DNA of 64,000 nt from Cladorhizidae sp. MBARI D1340-BT2 (lineage: Eukaryota > Porifera > Demospongiae > Poecilosclerida > Cladorhizidae): positions 36,769,101 through 36,833,100 of the forward strand of contig JAQNBH010000017.1 in assembly GCA_028752905.1 (NCBI GenBank). Reading direction: 5' to 3'. The notes beneath the pieces were generated by a model. That model searched no databases, had not been told where the DNA came from, and saw only the letters and a program-made list of their open reading frames with translations. Shown piece by piece: positions 38,901 through 45,600 of the stretch. The position numbers were made by a program, and so were the translations under genes. Within the stretch, counting starts at the first letter, position 1; each line of letters starts with the position of its first letter.

Positions 38901-41900
38901 TGTATGTGACTGCTCACATGCATGTCCAACGCTGGCCGGGTCAGATCTGCGCGGCTCTTTCGTGACATCATCTTCATGCTAGTTATACAAGGGTGGCAGA
39001 AGGTTCTGGACAAGGACAGAAAAACAGACAGTGACATGCTCAATCTGAAGAGTCCGTAGTTCCCACAAGGTAAGAATCCTCTAAATGCTGTCGACGGGCT
39101 CATTGAGCACTTCCATGTTCCACTTGAAGGAGCTGCAGTTCATGTGTTTGAGATCCGTGGTGAGTTTGGATCTCATATGCTGCTCACTTCACCTCCGTAT
39201 CTAAGGAGCTGTTTGGTGGAGGTTATTCCATGCAACAAATTATTTTGAGTGGTCAAGTCTTCCTAACCTTCCCCCCCCCCCATCCTCTTCCAGTGTCCAA
39301 TGGCAAGCTTAAGCGAACCTTTCCCTAGCTGAACCTCATCAAGAAAACCTCACTTGGCTAAATGACCTGCTGGTTCTGAATGCGGACAGACTCCCACTGA
39401 AAGGCTTCCTGATGCTGCTATCGACCTTTGGTGCAGTGCTAAGTTTAGAAAGCCTAGTCATGGGTCAAGGGGAGGAGCACAATAAATGTATCACAGCATC
39501 AGATGCCCCAACCTCTGACACACACAGTAATGAGGAGGTGGACGAAGAGAAGCTGTTGCTGTGACTGGATACAAGTTGACTGACTCAACCTGTTACTTGC
39601 ACTGTTCAAGTAACAAGTTGACTGACTCAATCTGTTACTTGCACTGTTCATGCATTTGCACTCACCACTTGATAATTTGAGTTACATATAAGTTGAAATT
39701 AAAAAAAATTAAAAAAATCGAGGGCAGATCAGTCTAATTGGAACTAAATGTCCGAACAGACTTTCCCCGAATATAATAGTCATCAACTTTGCCAAATACT
39801 GATAGGATCCGAGAGAGGTGGTCAAAACTCGAGTTATTGGCATCAGGTCAAAGTACACAAGAGTTACATAGAGAATGGAACTTGGAGCAGTTTCTAAATC
39901 CATTCTGAACAGAACATATGAAAGTCCCGAGGCAGAGACTAGGCAAAGTATGACTTGAAGTCTTGTTTGTATTGGTAGAATCGAACAATCCACTCAGATA
40001 CTGTCACAAATGTTTATAAGCAAGAACTTGTGTTTGATTATCTGAAGTGCAATTCCTTGGTGGTTGGTCAAACGTCTACTGGTTTAGTAGAGGACAGGCC
40101 ATAGTAGCAAGCAAAAAGGGTATTCTGCTTTTTGTGATAAAAGCATGATGATAAAAGGGTGTGGTTTGTATCACATGATGAATAGCTAGCTAATGGTGTA
40201 TAACCGAGTCTTAGCATTTCATTATTCCTGATGAAGGCTAGAGCATCTAGTCGAAACATCGAGAGAGTAAAATTCAAGTTGATTATTGAGAAGGTCATTG
40301 TAAGATAATCTATTGCTCTCCTTATGTTGATTAACTAGTCAGTATAATAATAACATGGTTTCATTTAGAAAATTGTCCAAGGGGGGGGGGGGCAACTGTA
40401 GGAATCTGGATTTTAAGGGGGGGGGGGGGGGCATGATGGTCAAAGATGTGTGAATTTTAATAATCCAGGGGAGGGGTGGGGGGGTGGGGACAAAAAGGTT
40501 TCAAGGGGGAGCAGCCGCCTCCCCCCTAAATGAAACCCTGAGTAACATGGAAGCTTGGTTCTCAGACACTGCCATGAAAAATCTCTTTTCTTCCCGTGTT
40601 CACTTCCATCTGATGCAACTACAACTATTTTTCACCTCTTTATGTTTCTTTTAGGTTTGCCAATTTATTACCATGACAACGGATTCAAGGCATGCTGGAT
40701 GTCCTATCAGTAGCCGAAACCACTGTTTTGGATGCAGGGAAGCTGAAACCAGTTTTGGATGCGCGGTGAGTTTTATAAAAGGAGGTGAGGGGAAGGGGGT
40801 TAGCCACCCACCATTTACCATTTCGAACAACAGCAAACAAGAAACAAGAACTCCTCCCCTTTTTAATATATATATATATTTTAAAGGCAGATAGGTATAT
40901 CGGATCGACTCATCAAAAAAGGAAAGCAACAAGACTCTACCCACGTGCAAGTTAGCAGCCGTTGACCACTTAAAATCATCTACACCGCAATTTAAAATCT
41001 GTGAAATGATTGGTGTAAATTGCCATCAAACCGGTTGCGGTTCACATGGGCAGAGTCCAGTTTCTTTTTATTTTTTCCCGTTCTTTTTATTTATTTTTTG
41101 ATATGTCCAAGTCGTTTTTAAATTAAACATTTTTTGTTGTCATTTGTACTTAGAACTTTGCCGAAACTAACCAGCGAGAGGGGCATAAACTGCTTGGAAG
41201 CTTTCAAAATATTGGTGGAATACAATTCCTTGGATCCTTTCTGATGATCTTCGTCACGGGAACGTCTCTGTCTACTCCTGTCAATTTCCTGCAGGACTGT
41301 AATAACACAGAGTCACTCTATTGCACACACCAACACATTATATTTGTCCAACAACATGAAGAAATATAACATCAGCCCAACAGACATTACAAATAATGTA
41401 AGCTCGCAATGTAAAAGAGGATAGTAGCCAGAGAAGTGGTGGACTGTGTCAGTCATAGCAACAGGCCACACCCCACTTTCACCTGGGTCTAACAGGACAT
41501 ACATGTAAAATCCTTCACAGGGTTTTTTGCTGGGGGTGAGAGGGGTGAGAGTTCATGAGATTACATGTGAAAAATTACCAGTTACAGTATTCTAAGTCAT
41601 CTTTAAGGGGCCATATCCTCACCATCCCCTCTGGAAGGTTCATGCTGGGGAAACAGCAAAAATTACGTCCATCACCGGGGCTTGCACGGCAAGATAGAGT
41701 TATGTTAGTGGAACATTCTCAACATCCTTATCCTACACTACACATGTGCAGAGCAGCTAGTCGTTATGCTGCTTGCTGCTAGCAAAAACGAGTTATCTTT
41801 TTTATTTATCGATTTCTTTCCTCGACCTCTCCCATGTCCGAGATTATCTGATGTCCAGTACAGGATGTGACTTACAGCATGCAGAATGAGGGGCTGTGTT

Positions 41901-42563
41901 TAGAGGTGTCTCTGCCATTTCCTACAATCAGGAAGGGAAATTGGCAGGGCCCCCAAGACTAAAACAAGCAATAGGTGTTCTCTATCTCTGAGGAGACACT
42001 CTCCCATGACTATAACCAGGTGAACTCACTACTGTTGTAAACCAGACAATGATAAAAGGGGGGGGGGGGGATGTACAGTAATCAGCTTGAGGTTAAACGT
42101 GATAGACTGCAATCATTGAGATAGCTTTCACAGAAACAGCAACATCAAATTATACAGAGCTGGTGTAATTTCAGTGCTATGAATATGACAAGGATGTGGT
42201 ATTGAAAGTGGCTGAACTAATTGAGCCAGCATTCCTGCAGAGTTCACAAACACAGCAAACTTGGCCATATATAACGTCTGGTTCACGAGACTAGGCGTGA
42301 CATACATCAGCTTGTCTGAAGGACTGCATACATACCTGACCAACCCAACTAACTATACTTGACGCAGACATAGCAACACATTCAAGACATAGTCTACATC
42401 CCTCTCACGCTTGTTCGCCTCTTCACAAGCTATACTCACGTTTGAGCCTTTTCAGGGCTAGCTCTTCAAATTCATTGACGCTAACAGACTGCATTGGAGG
42501 AGTCTTGTACATCTGAAGCCTGCTATGCTCAACTTTCTTCTTGTCGCCTCGGTTGAACTCCAT
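4408..42563 (-). CDS. PRIM2: DNA primase large subunit (PRIM2/p58), 11 exons
   Basis: PRIM2 pairs with PRIM1 in the polymerase-alpha/primase complex in the nucleus and helps make RNA primers for DNA replication. I placed 11 exons, all with GT donors and AG acceptors: 42563-42440, 41296-41172, 36101-35992, 34647-34485, 32681-32559, 21866-21777, 21102-20956, 18150-17968, 17445-17319, 13296-13145 and 4614-4408. They total 1551 nt (516 residues), close to human PRIM2 (509), and all phases agree. The four Fe-S cysteines are present at residues 303, 382, 399 and 439; their spacing (79, 17, 40) matches human C287/C367/C384/C424 to within one residue. The gene covers 38 kb because repeats and transposons swell its introns. 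A short ATTAAA (minus strand, 4391-4386) just past the stop is a possible poly(A) signal. Untranslated exons were not determined. Identity is very secure; splice sites were chosen by eye. Confidence 0.96.
4615..6089. other. PRIM2 intron 10, distal part
   Basis: No gene is supported here. It holds short AT repeats (near 4748-4762, 5168-5178 and 5385-5406) and a hairpin-forming inverted repeat, listed separately. Confidence 0.5.
5248..5376. repeat. Near-perfect hairpin (short foldback)
   Basis: Two arms of about 58-60 bp in opposite orientation share AGTATTGGGATGGCTAGTCC on the left and its complement on the right. A loop of under 15 bases around CAGGGACA separates them. Only a few mismatches occur. 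This resembles a small foldback MITE, but no flanking target duplication was convincing. Confidence 0.8.
6090..8999. repeat. 33/34-bp minisatellite array, left part
   Basis: About 87 copies of a unit containing CCACAACACTTAACAAATAG. Two main forms alternate, AGACCAGCC (33 bp) and AGACCTAGCC or AGGCCTAGCC (34 bp). Strings of 33-bp copies give long open frames on the minus strand reading [11 protein letters not shown] or [11 protein letters not shown] over and over; these are not genes. The array lies in PRIM2 intron 10 and continues after the insertion at 9000-10526. Confidence 0.97.
9000..10526. mobile_element. Foldback DNA transposon with TTAA target site (Kolobok-like)
   Basis: The 1527-bp insert interrupts the 33/34-bp array. 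Its ends are inverted repeats reading GGGGGTGCTAGGGGT from both sides. The array's own TTAA (in ACACTTAACAAATAG) is duplicated on each side (8996-8999 and 10527-10530). Inside, about 9236-9562 and 9568-9893 are two long inverted arms with a loop of a few bases; the arms share, for example, AGGAAGCCCGCCTCTATGCA. No transposase is visible. TTAA targets occur in piggyBac and Kolobok; G-rich GRG-like ends fit Kolobok better, but this is inference. Confidence 0.8.
10527..12740. repeat. 33/34-bp minisatellite array, right part
   Basis: About 68 further copies of the same unit as at 6090-8999. This half is more irregular: many shortened units read AACAAAGAGAACTAG or AATAGAACCAGCC. Order degenerates towards 12740. 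PRIM2 exon 10 begins about 400 bp to the right. Confidence 0.96.
12914..12985 (+). ncRNA. Hammerhead-ribozyme-like motif, copy 1
   Basis: The core CTGATGA (12925-12931) is followed by a hairpin GGCTAGA-GCA-TCTAGTC (stem II, 7 pairs including one G-U) and then GAAAC-GTC. The flanks CAAATGTATTC (left) and GAATACAATTTG (right) are complementary and could form stem I, with GAGT left unpaired. Stem III is nearly absent, as in the small hammerhead variants described with Penelope-like retroelements. This copy has a 3-base insertion between the core and stem II, which would weaken it. A shared downstream tail, AGTTGATTATTGAGAAG, recurs at the other copies. Activity is not shown. Confidence 0.6.
13145..13296 (-). 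CDS. PRIM2: PRIM2 exon 10 (Fe-S cysteine 4)
   Basis: Completes residues up to 448. The acceptor is ATGTTAG and the donor GTATGT. It opens with [10 protein letters not shown] (cysteine 399) and contains [12 protein letters not shown] with cysteine 439, equal to human C424. It also has [15 protein letters not shown] (human ISQILDLVKGTHYQV). It joins exon 9 in frame to give 93 codons. Confidence 0.95.
13297..15775. other. PRIM2 intron 9, unremarkable part
   Basis: AT-rich sequence with no supported gene. It has a short AAT/TA tract near 13730-13790 and a partly repeated segment near 14850-14990 (ACAAACATTTATAGGACC and ATTATGAACAGCAGATATTA). Open frames here (for example 15378-15644) show no recognisable domain or codon pattern. 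Confidence 0.5.
15776..16612. repeat. 28-32-bp minisatellite array with CA tracts
   Basis: The unit contains CAGTTATCCACATGTCTATA followed by a (CA)n run of variable length, about 28 copies. A higher-order duplication is visible: the block with ATGCACACACATGTC occurs near 16260 and again near 16445. Long open frames rich in His, Thr and Tyr come from the repeat. Confidence 0.93.
17105..17160. repeat. CA and AT microsatellites
   Basis: Short ACACACAC and ATATATA tracts in PRIM2 intron 9. No function is evident. Confidence 0.6.
17266..17309. repeat. (TG)n/(CA)n tract beside PRIM2 exon 9 donor
   Basis: About 20 TG dinucleotides with one GAG interruption. On the gene strand it reads (CA)n and begins about 10-15 bases after the exon 9 donor. 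Intronic CA repeats next to donors can bind hnRNP L-type splicing factors in animals; whether that happens here is unknown. Confidence 0.85.
17319..17445 (-). CDS. PRIM2: PRIM2 exon 9 (Fe-S cysteines 2 and 3 region)
   Basis: Starts at residue 356. The acceptor is TGTGTGCAG and the donor [26 protein letters not shown] precedes cysteine 382 (human C367), followed by [14 protein letters not shown], whose next residue is cysteine 399 across the junction. The exon ends in phase 1. A (CA)n tract on the gene strand begins about 15 bp after the donor. Confidence 0.96.
17500..17860. repeat. Degenerate ~30-bp repeat
   Basis: About ten imperfect copies built on CATCCTGCTAATGCATCAAGCT with AACTCACC spacers. 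It lies in PRIM2 intron 8, between exons 8 and 9. Confidence 0.8.
17968..18150 (-). CDS. PRIM2: PRIM2 exon 8 (Fe-S cysteine 1)
   Basis: Residues 295-355 (61 codons). The acceptor is CCGTGCAG and the donor [26 protein letters not shown] carries cysteine 303, equal to human C287. [20 protein letters not shown] then WKAEFIKK are near-identical to human. This is the best conserved exon. A 31-bp repeat array begins about 490 bp upstream on the gene strand. Confidence 0.97.
18632..19500. repeat. 31-bp minisatellite array
   Basis: About 27 copies of AAGCTTAGAAGAAGTGGGCC plus AACACTGTGGT, each carrying a HindIII-type AAGCTT. Some units lack GAA. It lies in PRIM2 intron 7. Confidence 0.95.
19715..19930. 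repeat. 29-bp minisatellite array
   Basis: Seven copies of ACTACACCCGATATGAACAA followed by CACTAAAAC. It lies about 215 bp beyond the 31-bp array and is unrelated to it in sequence. Confidence 0.93.
19931..20955. other. PRIM2 intron 7, proximal part
   Basis: No gene is supported. The 20625-20725 stretch has a G24-type run followed by a C26-type run about 40 bases later. These could pair into a strong hairpin or stall polymerases. The 20015-20260 open frame shows no known domain. Confidence 0.5.
20956..21102 (-). CDS. PRIM2: PRIM2 exon 7
   Basis: Residues 246-294 (49 codons). The acceptor is TTGTGCAG and the donor GTAGTG. It contains [20 protein letters not shown] (human QSDERLQPLLNHLSHSYTGQ) and [13 protein letters not shown] (human NVGKISLDQIDLL). 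It forms the linker into the C-terminal Fe-S domain. The stretch from 20955 down to about 20840 is open but intronic. Confidence 0.94.
21777..21866 (-). CDS. PRIM2: PRIM2 exon 6
   Basis: Residues 216-245 (30 codons). The acceptor is ATTGCAG and the donor [26 protein letters not shown] and [10 protein letters not shown] match human [26 protein letters not shown]. The intron separating it from exon 5 is 10.7 kb and holds the der relic and the Tc1-like element. Confidence 0.92.
22000..22690. repeat. 31-bp minisatellite array
   Basis: About 21 copies of AAAATGGCAGATATCGGTTG followed by ACCCCTCATTC. A longer period appears near 22030-22270, where GAATGAGGATGACGG blocks recur every 100-120 bp. It lies in PRIM2 intron 5. 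Confidence 0.93.
22838..23003. repeat. ~30-bp repeat
   Basis: Five to six imperfect copies of AAACTGGCAGAATCCTGAAG with CTGAGGTAGT. It lies directly after the 31-bp array and before the der relic. Confidence 0.85.
23735..24910 (+). repeat. 33-bp minisatellite derived from der codons
   Basis: About 35 copies of a 33-bp unit reading, in frame, [11 protein letters not shown]. The parent sequence is visible at its left edge, where der reads KLNDWFKLT then LERH. At the right edge der resumes with RLPILK. Copies vary between GAGCGCC, GAGTGCC and the TTAGATATAGAG form, and a higher-order block of about 300 bp (with GAGCACCATATAGAGCGCC) occurs near 24180 and again near 24515. The unit stays open over runs of up to 80-90 codons. 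Confidence 0.93.
24903..25115 (+). repeat. ~115-bp duplication of the der 3' flank of the array
   Basis: The segment from CGATTACCTATTCTGAAAAC through TTCAAGTTATTTAGA occurs twice (24903-24990 and 25032-25115), separated by one more array unit. The copies differ in the length of their AT tract and one base (AAGATCTCC/AAGACCTCC). Confidence 0.9.
25226..25770 (+). other. Unidentified coding-like stretch after the der relic
   Basis: Open segments follow der on the same strand: near 25255-25335 ([20 protein letters not shown]), near 25372-25552 ([20 protein letters not shown] then [16 protein letters not shown]) and near 25629-25763 ([20 protein letters not shown] then [20 protein letters not shown]). 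They look like protein (charged, balanced composition) but are broken by stops. I do not recognise the family. It could be a second gene from the same bacterial insert, or an unrelated mobile element. Confidence 0.35.
26262..26418. repeat. ~20-bp repeat with CACCCC tracts
   Basis: Eight imperfect copies of AAAAATGTGCCACACACCCC, some with the CA part replaced by C-runs. The next sequence with ACATTTTTCTGAGGGG near 27210 may be a distant relative. Confidence 0.85.
26631..26842. repeat. Two-copy 106-bp tandem duplication
   Basis: The segment beginning TGCTCACATAGTTGATATCT is repeated at 26631 and 26737 with about 95% identity, so it is a recent duplication. The minus-strand open frame across it is a by-product. 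Confidence 0.9.
28334..30747 (+). mobile_element. Tc1/mariner-type DNA transposon, full-length, decayed
   Basis: TA target duplications flank it (28332-28333 and 30748-30749). The ends are inverted: CAGTAGAGGCAAAAAAAA from the left and CAGTAGCGGCCAAAAAAAA from the right, each continuing into TTTACGTACCGTT and GCGTTGG. Both subterminal regions are rich in short CGTT-containing repeats (ACGTTCGCC on the left, AACGCTCAAGCAACG on the right). The 2.4-kb interior contains a broken transposase gene on the plus strand plus unrelated sequence. It lies in PRIM2 intron 5. Confidence 0.85.
28600..29770 (+). pseudogene. Tc1-like transposase pseudogene
   Basis: The trace begins with [20 protein letters not shown] (near 28627-28690), the helix-turn-helix DNA-binding start of Tc1-like transposases. 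It continues with [10 protein letters not shown] and [10 protein letters not shown] (28785-28920), then [10 protein letters not shown] (near 29240), VNVWASI (near 29460; family HVWAGI), and [16 protein letters not shown] (near 29562-29610; family [18 protein letters not shown] second aspartate region). It ends with [17 protein letters not shown] (near 29680-29735). Several frameshifts and stops occur and a stretch between 28930 and 29220 is unrecognisable. The enzyme would have catalysed TA-targeted cut-and-paste. It lies within TA-flanked terminal repeats, which supports the call. Confidence 0.82.
30748..32100. other. PRIM2 intron 5, proximal non-coding part
   Basis: Mostly AT-rich sequence with no host gene. 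It holds a short piggyBac-like coding fragment (31486-31695) and a piggyBac-like end (31873), listed separately. Confidence 0.5.
31486..31695 (-). pseudogene. PiggyBac-like transposase N-terminal fragment
   Basis: A 69-codon open frame on the minus strand. From the internal Met near 31659 it reads [17 protein letters not shown], then an acidic tail ending [10 protein letters not shown]. This resembles the start of piggyBac-type transposases (a short helix followed by an acidic stretch), and the fragment at 60055-60165 reads [18 protein letters not shown] in the same style. A piggyBac-like end (CCCTCTCACCGCTGACTTTA, 31873-31892) lies nearby but points the other way. No transposase core is present. 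It could also be an unrelated small frame. Confidence 0.4.
32101..32553. repeat. GTA/TAG triplet microsatellite
   Basis: Dominated by (GTA)n with inserted AAGTA, ACTAG and TATAGTATAG variants, and blocks of about 60 bp repeated (GTACTTAGTAGTAGTACTAG). It ends six bases from the PRIM2 exon 5 donor. Confidence 0.93.
32559..32681 (-). CDS. PRIM2: PRIM2 exon 5
   Basis: Residues 175-215 (41 codons, phase 0 at both ends). The acceptor is CCCCTCAG and the donor GTATGC. It contains [20 protein letters not shown], matching human YKIPFADALDLFRGRKVYL. A long (TAC)n tract on the gene strand starts a few bases past the donor. Confidence 0.93.
32813..33075. repeat. AAT triplet microsatellite
   Basis: About 60 AAT triplets with GAT, AGT and AAC interruptions. 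It lies about 130 bp from the PRIM2 exon 5 acceptor. Confidence 0.95.
33076..34484. other. PRIM2 intron 4
   Basis: No gene is supported. It contains a G/A-only tract at 33789-33930 (listed under findings) and short CA or AAC tracts. Confidence 0.5.
34485..34647 (-). CDS. PRIM2: PRIM2 exon 4
   Basis: Completes residues 120-174. The acceptor is GCATTAG and the donor GTACGG. It encodes [20 protein letters not shown], matching human SEELRRWFIQQEMDLLRFRF in the p58 N-terminal helical domain. Together with exon 3 it makes exactly 91 codons and ends in phase 0. Confidence 0.94.
35238..35876. repeat. 39-bp minisatellite array
   Basis: About 16 copies of GCCACAATGTTGAACATAAA with GCATCAACAAAAAAGGTTT and indel variants. 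It lies in PRIM2 intron 3, between exons 3 and 4. Confidence 0.95.
35992..36101 (-). CDS. PRIM2: PRIM2 exon 3
   Basis: Begins at residue 84. The acceptor is TTGTTGTAG and the donor GTGAGT. It contains [18 protein letters not shown], nearly identical to human RRRDHISHFILRLAYC. It ends in phase 2. An A/T-rich 44-bp array begins only about 10 bp from the acceptor, so the intronic polypyrimidine tract is supplied by the repeat. Confidence 0.93.
36108..36965. repeat. ~44-bp A/T-rich minisatellite array
   Basis: About 20 copies of AAATAATTTAAATAAGAAAT with AATAACCAAATTAATAATAACAAC, of irregular length. On the gene strand it forms a T-rich tract running directly into the PRIM2 exon 3 acceptor. Confidence 0.94.
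37480..39570 (+). pseudogene. ZNF862-type hAT transposase relic
   Basis: A decayed coding trace on the plus strand, opposite to PRIM2, in intron 2. It starts near 37482 with [20 protein letters not shown] and has later segments in changing frames: [19 protein letters not shown] (near 38780-38840), [19 protein letters not shown] (near 38873-38930), [19 protein letters not shown] (near 39072-39130) and, across frames, SNGKLKRTF with LNLIKKTS (near 39297-39352), which is the hAT C-terminal dimerisation area of ZNF862-like proteins (SNGHLERVFSQLKLIK style). Many stops and shifts rule out function. No terminal inverted repeats were found, so the element's limits are unknown. Confidence 0.65.
39571..41171. 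other. PRIM2 intron 2, proximal part
   Basis: No host gene is supported. A ~40-bp direct duplication around AGTTGACTGACTCAA lies at 39570-39655; G-runs lie at 40380-40500, ending in AAATGAAACCCTG (a hAT-like end). A hammerhead-like motif near 40220 is listed separately. Confidence 0.5.
40215..40290 (+). ncRNA. Hammerhead-ribozyme-like motif, copy 2
   Basis: CTGATGA (40228-40234) is followed directly by the stem II hairpin GGCTAGA-GCA-TCTAGTC and GAAAC-ATC. The linker is the expected single A, so the core is cleaner than in copy 1. The candidate cleavage triplet is ATC, which still obeys the NUH rule. Stem I would pair sequence around TTATTC with downstream sequence and is weaker than in copy 1. 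The tail AAGTTGATTATTGAGAAGG is shared with copies at 12980, 52485 (complement) and 63570 (complement). Confidence 0.6.
41172..41296 (-). CDS. PRIM2: PRIM2 exon 2
   Basis: Residues 42-83. The acceptor is TTATTACAG and the donor GTTAGT. Translation continues [14 protein letters not shown] through [17 protein letters not shown], matching the human KLLKSVENL to LESELRKLKF part of the N-terminal primase-binding domain. It closes the phase-1 junction with exon 1 and ends in phase 0. This is the least conserved part of the protein. Confidence 0.85.
41297..42439. other. PRIM2 intron 1
   Basis: About 1.1 kb without a recognisable gene. CAGGGTTTTTTGCTGGGGG at 41518 resembles the hAT end at 1789, but no partner end was found. 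Confidence 0.5.
42440..42563 (-). CDS. PRIM2: PRIM2 exon 1 (start codon)
   Basis: This exon encodes residues 1-41 plus one base, beginning [10 protein letters not shown] (human begins MEFSGRKWRK). It includes [14 protein letters not shown], which matches human SLIEFENLAIDRVKLL at the start of the p58 N-terminal domain. The ATG at 42563 is preceded by about 120 bp of sequence and then a T17 run (42682-42698) marking the neighbouring retrotransposon. The donor is GTGAGT at 42439-42434, and the exon ends in phase 1. Confidence 0.93.
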
Positions 42564-42681
42564 CTTACTCCTTTCACCTAGTTCCCGCTATTAATATACC
42601 GCACGCGCGTACTTACTGGTTTCTAGTTCTCTACAAAGTTTTTATTATTAAAAAAAATAAAAAAATTAAGCACCATAAAAC
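42564..42681 (-). promoter_or_regulatory. Remaining PRIM2 5' flank
   Basis: Only about 120 bp separate the PRIM2 ATG from the retrotransposon tail. The segment contains ACGCGCGTAC (42605) and CACCTAGTTCCCGC, a weak E2F-like TTCCCGC site (42582-42588), as seen at S-phase genes. It may include the core promoter or the 5' untranslated region. Inference only. Confidence 0.35.
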
Positions 42682-45600
42682 TTTTTTTTTTTTTTTTTGA
42701 GGGGTGGAATGTTAATCATTACATATGCATACACTATTACAGTTCTGCTTTACAGTTCTGCTTCAGCTGGGATACAGCTCTCGGAATGCACAAGAGCTAT
42801 ATCAGCGTCCTTAATGGCATAATGTTTGGACGATCTACTGCCACGGATGCACATCACTGTTGATCTCAATATTGCAAAAGAGAGCTTGCACCTTAACCAT
42901 CCCATAATTTTTTAATATGGAACATCCTGCTTCAATGACTGCATATCAGCTAATCGTTTGTAGAAAGATTTTCCTTCTCTCCCAATGCCACCAGAAGTAG
43001 AAAATACCAATGGTGTAAACACACCCTGCTCCACATCGCGTACTCTTTGGCCATATGCTCTTTTCTTCTCTGCCTCGTGCCTCTTATATACAGCTGACAG
43101 ATTTCCGGAATGGTTGCTAGGACAGTTTGGGTGGAATACCCTTACATCGAAATAGGCGTCCTGCCGGGAGTTCCAGAAACCCCTTGCGCGTATATCCAAT
43201 CTTGCCCCATCATCTGTGTTAGCAGAGGCCAATCTAATGGGCTCACCAGACAAGGGCTGCAGGCGTGGTTCAACAGCTACATTAGAGCAAACTTCAGTTA
43301 ATAAGGAAGCAGTTATGTCACGAATCTCATTATGACGTAGGGTGGGAAAACCGCCCATGTGACAGACCATCGCATGATCTGGGGAGAAAATGTGGCCACA
43401 GTTGCAGAATCTTGGTGTGTTAGACAGCGACCAGCCATAGCGTAGGCACAAGGCATCACAGAATTCACCCTTGTGTAAGTGAAAACCATGGTCACTAAGA
43501 TGTAATACTGATAACCACGACGAAGACCCACACTCCACTGCTAAGTCAATACATCTCTTCAACTGTGGGGATAGTTGAGAGTAGACTATTTGGGCCTGTT
43601 GATTTTGACGTTGACGATTTTCATCTCTTATATTTTTTTTCATTTCTGTAATATCATATGCATCCAAAGAACCCACCCCGTCTTTGATGTTGGGAGACAA
43701 TAAGGGCGACCAATGGTGCTGTCAGATTTTTTGAGGCACTAAACTGATGATCTGATGTTGCTGCAGGGTTCACCAACCCCAGACCACCCAGCCTAACAGG
43801 AAGAGCAAGCAGGTCACGAGTGAGTCTGGAGCATGTGGGGAGGCCTGTCAAGGATGGGATAAATTTCATGTGAATGGCATCCTCGAGAGGTTGTAAAAGA
43901 GTGTGGATATCTGGAATAGTCCGGGAGGGGTATGTCCATTTGTTGAAGAGGCCATGGACAAAGGCAGCATACGCAGCATGTGGCTGAGTGATGGCAATAT
44001 CCGCCAACCGAATTATTTCCTGTGTCCAAGATTTGACTTTCTCTGAAACGTATTTTTCAGTAAATGATCTCAAGCCTATTGCTGCACCTAAGTGGCGTTT
44101 CCTTCGGTAGTTATATTGACATTGGTACCGGCAAACATATGCAGGGCCTTTTCCTCAAACTCTACTTTCACTATCAGGTGTGTTTTACTTGCAGTTGGGT
44201 TGTATCCAAAGCCTTCACCACGAGAAATCAACCCATCCCACCAAACTCTCAGGTCAGAACAGGTGCCAGCACCTGTGGCATCATCAACATACCACACTTG
44301 TTGGATAGAGGGACTGACTGATTGTAAGTCATGAATGAGAGGCTGAACAGAGAGAGCAACATAGCCATTGCAAGGGGGTCACCTTGTGTCGTACCTTCAG
44401 AAGACAATATCTCACCACTTCCCTGTACGACACATCTGATAGGAGAACCAGAGGTGTTTTGCAGAATTTGAGAGATGGGTGGGCAGATGACTTTAATGTT
44501 GTGTAGGGCTGCTTGCCTATTGATGGAATTGAAGGCATTATTTGCATCAACAAGAAGTATTCCTTCAATATCAGGATTAGCAAATGTCTGACGCATTGCA
44601 TGAACAGCTGCTCCATCCTGGCCTGCACAGACTTGAAGGGGACCAGCAGCATCAATAACATCCTCTCGTATGATATGTAATAGAGCTTTCGCAATTATGC
44701 GACGGTGTACTTTACCGATACCAATTGGTCTGATACCGGGACACTTATTGAGTGGTATTAAAGCGGCATGCAACAAAAGCACTTAAGTTATCAGGGTTGA
44801 TAGAGGTTGAACAGATACGGCGCCCAACAGCAGCAAGGGCAGAACATAAATCATGAGAGTCACGTTTAAAAGAACTGCATAACCTTTTCCATGCATGAGC
44901 ATCCATTCCTGATAATCCACCAGCACCACTCATTTTCATTGATGCTTTGAGAATGGTTTCTGCATTCAGGTTGTCAAAGATGATTGTATTAACAGGAGCA
45001 GGTATATCATGCAATAAACATTCAGGTTGAGCAGGCTTACCTGTTGGATGTTTTGCTGTGAGGACATCACGTGTTGTCTGTTGCTGATCTGAGGAATCTG
45101 AAACTTGGTCATCTAATGCAAGTATTCCACCAATATTATTGGATGAGAGATAGCTTAGCGCTCGATGGACCTTTCCCTTTGTCATTTGATTTTTGAAGTT
45201 TCTTGAGAGTAGGTCCTTTTTGGTTGCATCAATTGATTTGGGTAGACGCTTCTGAAGGCATCTGCCCTCCTCCAATAAAACCTGTAGGTCACCATCTCTC
45301 CATAGATCCATCCTCCTCTTCATATGCTTGATGTGATCTTTTGTCTTGCTTTTGCGGCTAGGCTTTTAGAGAACCAAGATTTGCAGTAAAACAATTGCCT
45401 TCATGCTCACACACTCCAAACTTGAGGCATCAGCAAAGGCTTGCAACAGACGAGCAAGCTCTTTCACAAACAAGTTACCCATTGCACCAGTTGGGACTGT
45501 GAACACATTTAATCTCCAATGGATTACTTCCTCATAGCTTAGAGTTATGATGTCAAATATCTCCTGGCCATGGTGCAAACCCCATGTGAAATTCATGTCT

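Noticed and set aside
40376..40541. A small hAT-like MITE ending AAATGAAACCCTG
   Set aside because: One end looks right, but the other end and the target duplication cannot be placed through the G-runs.
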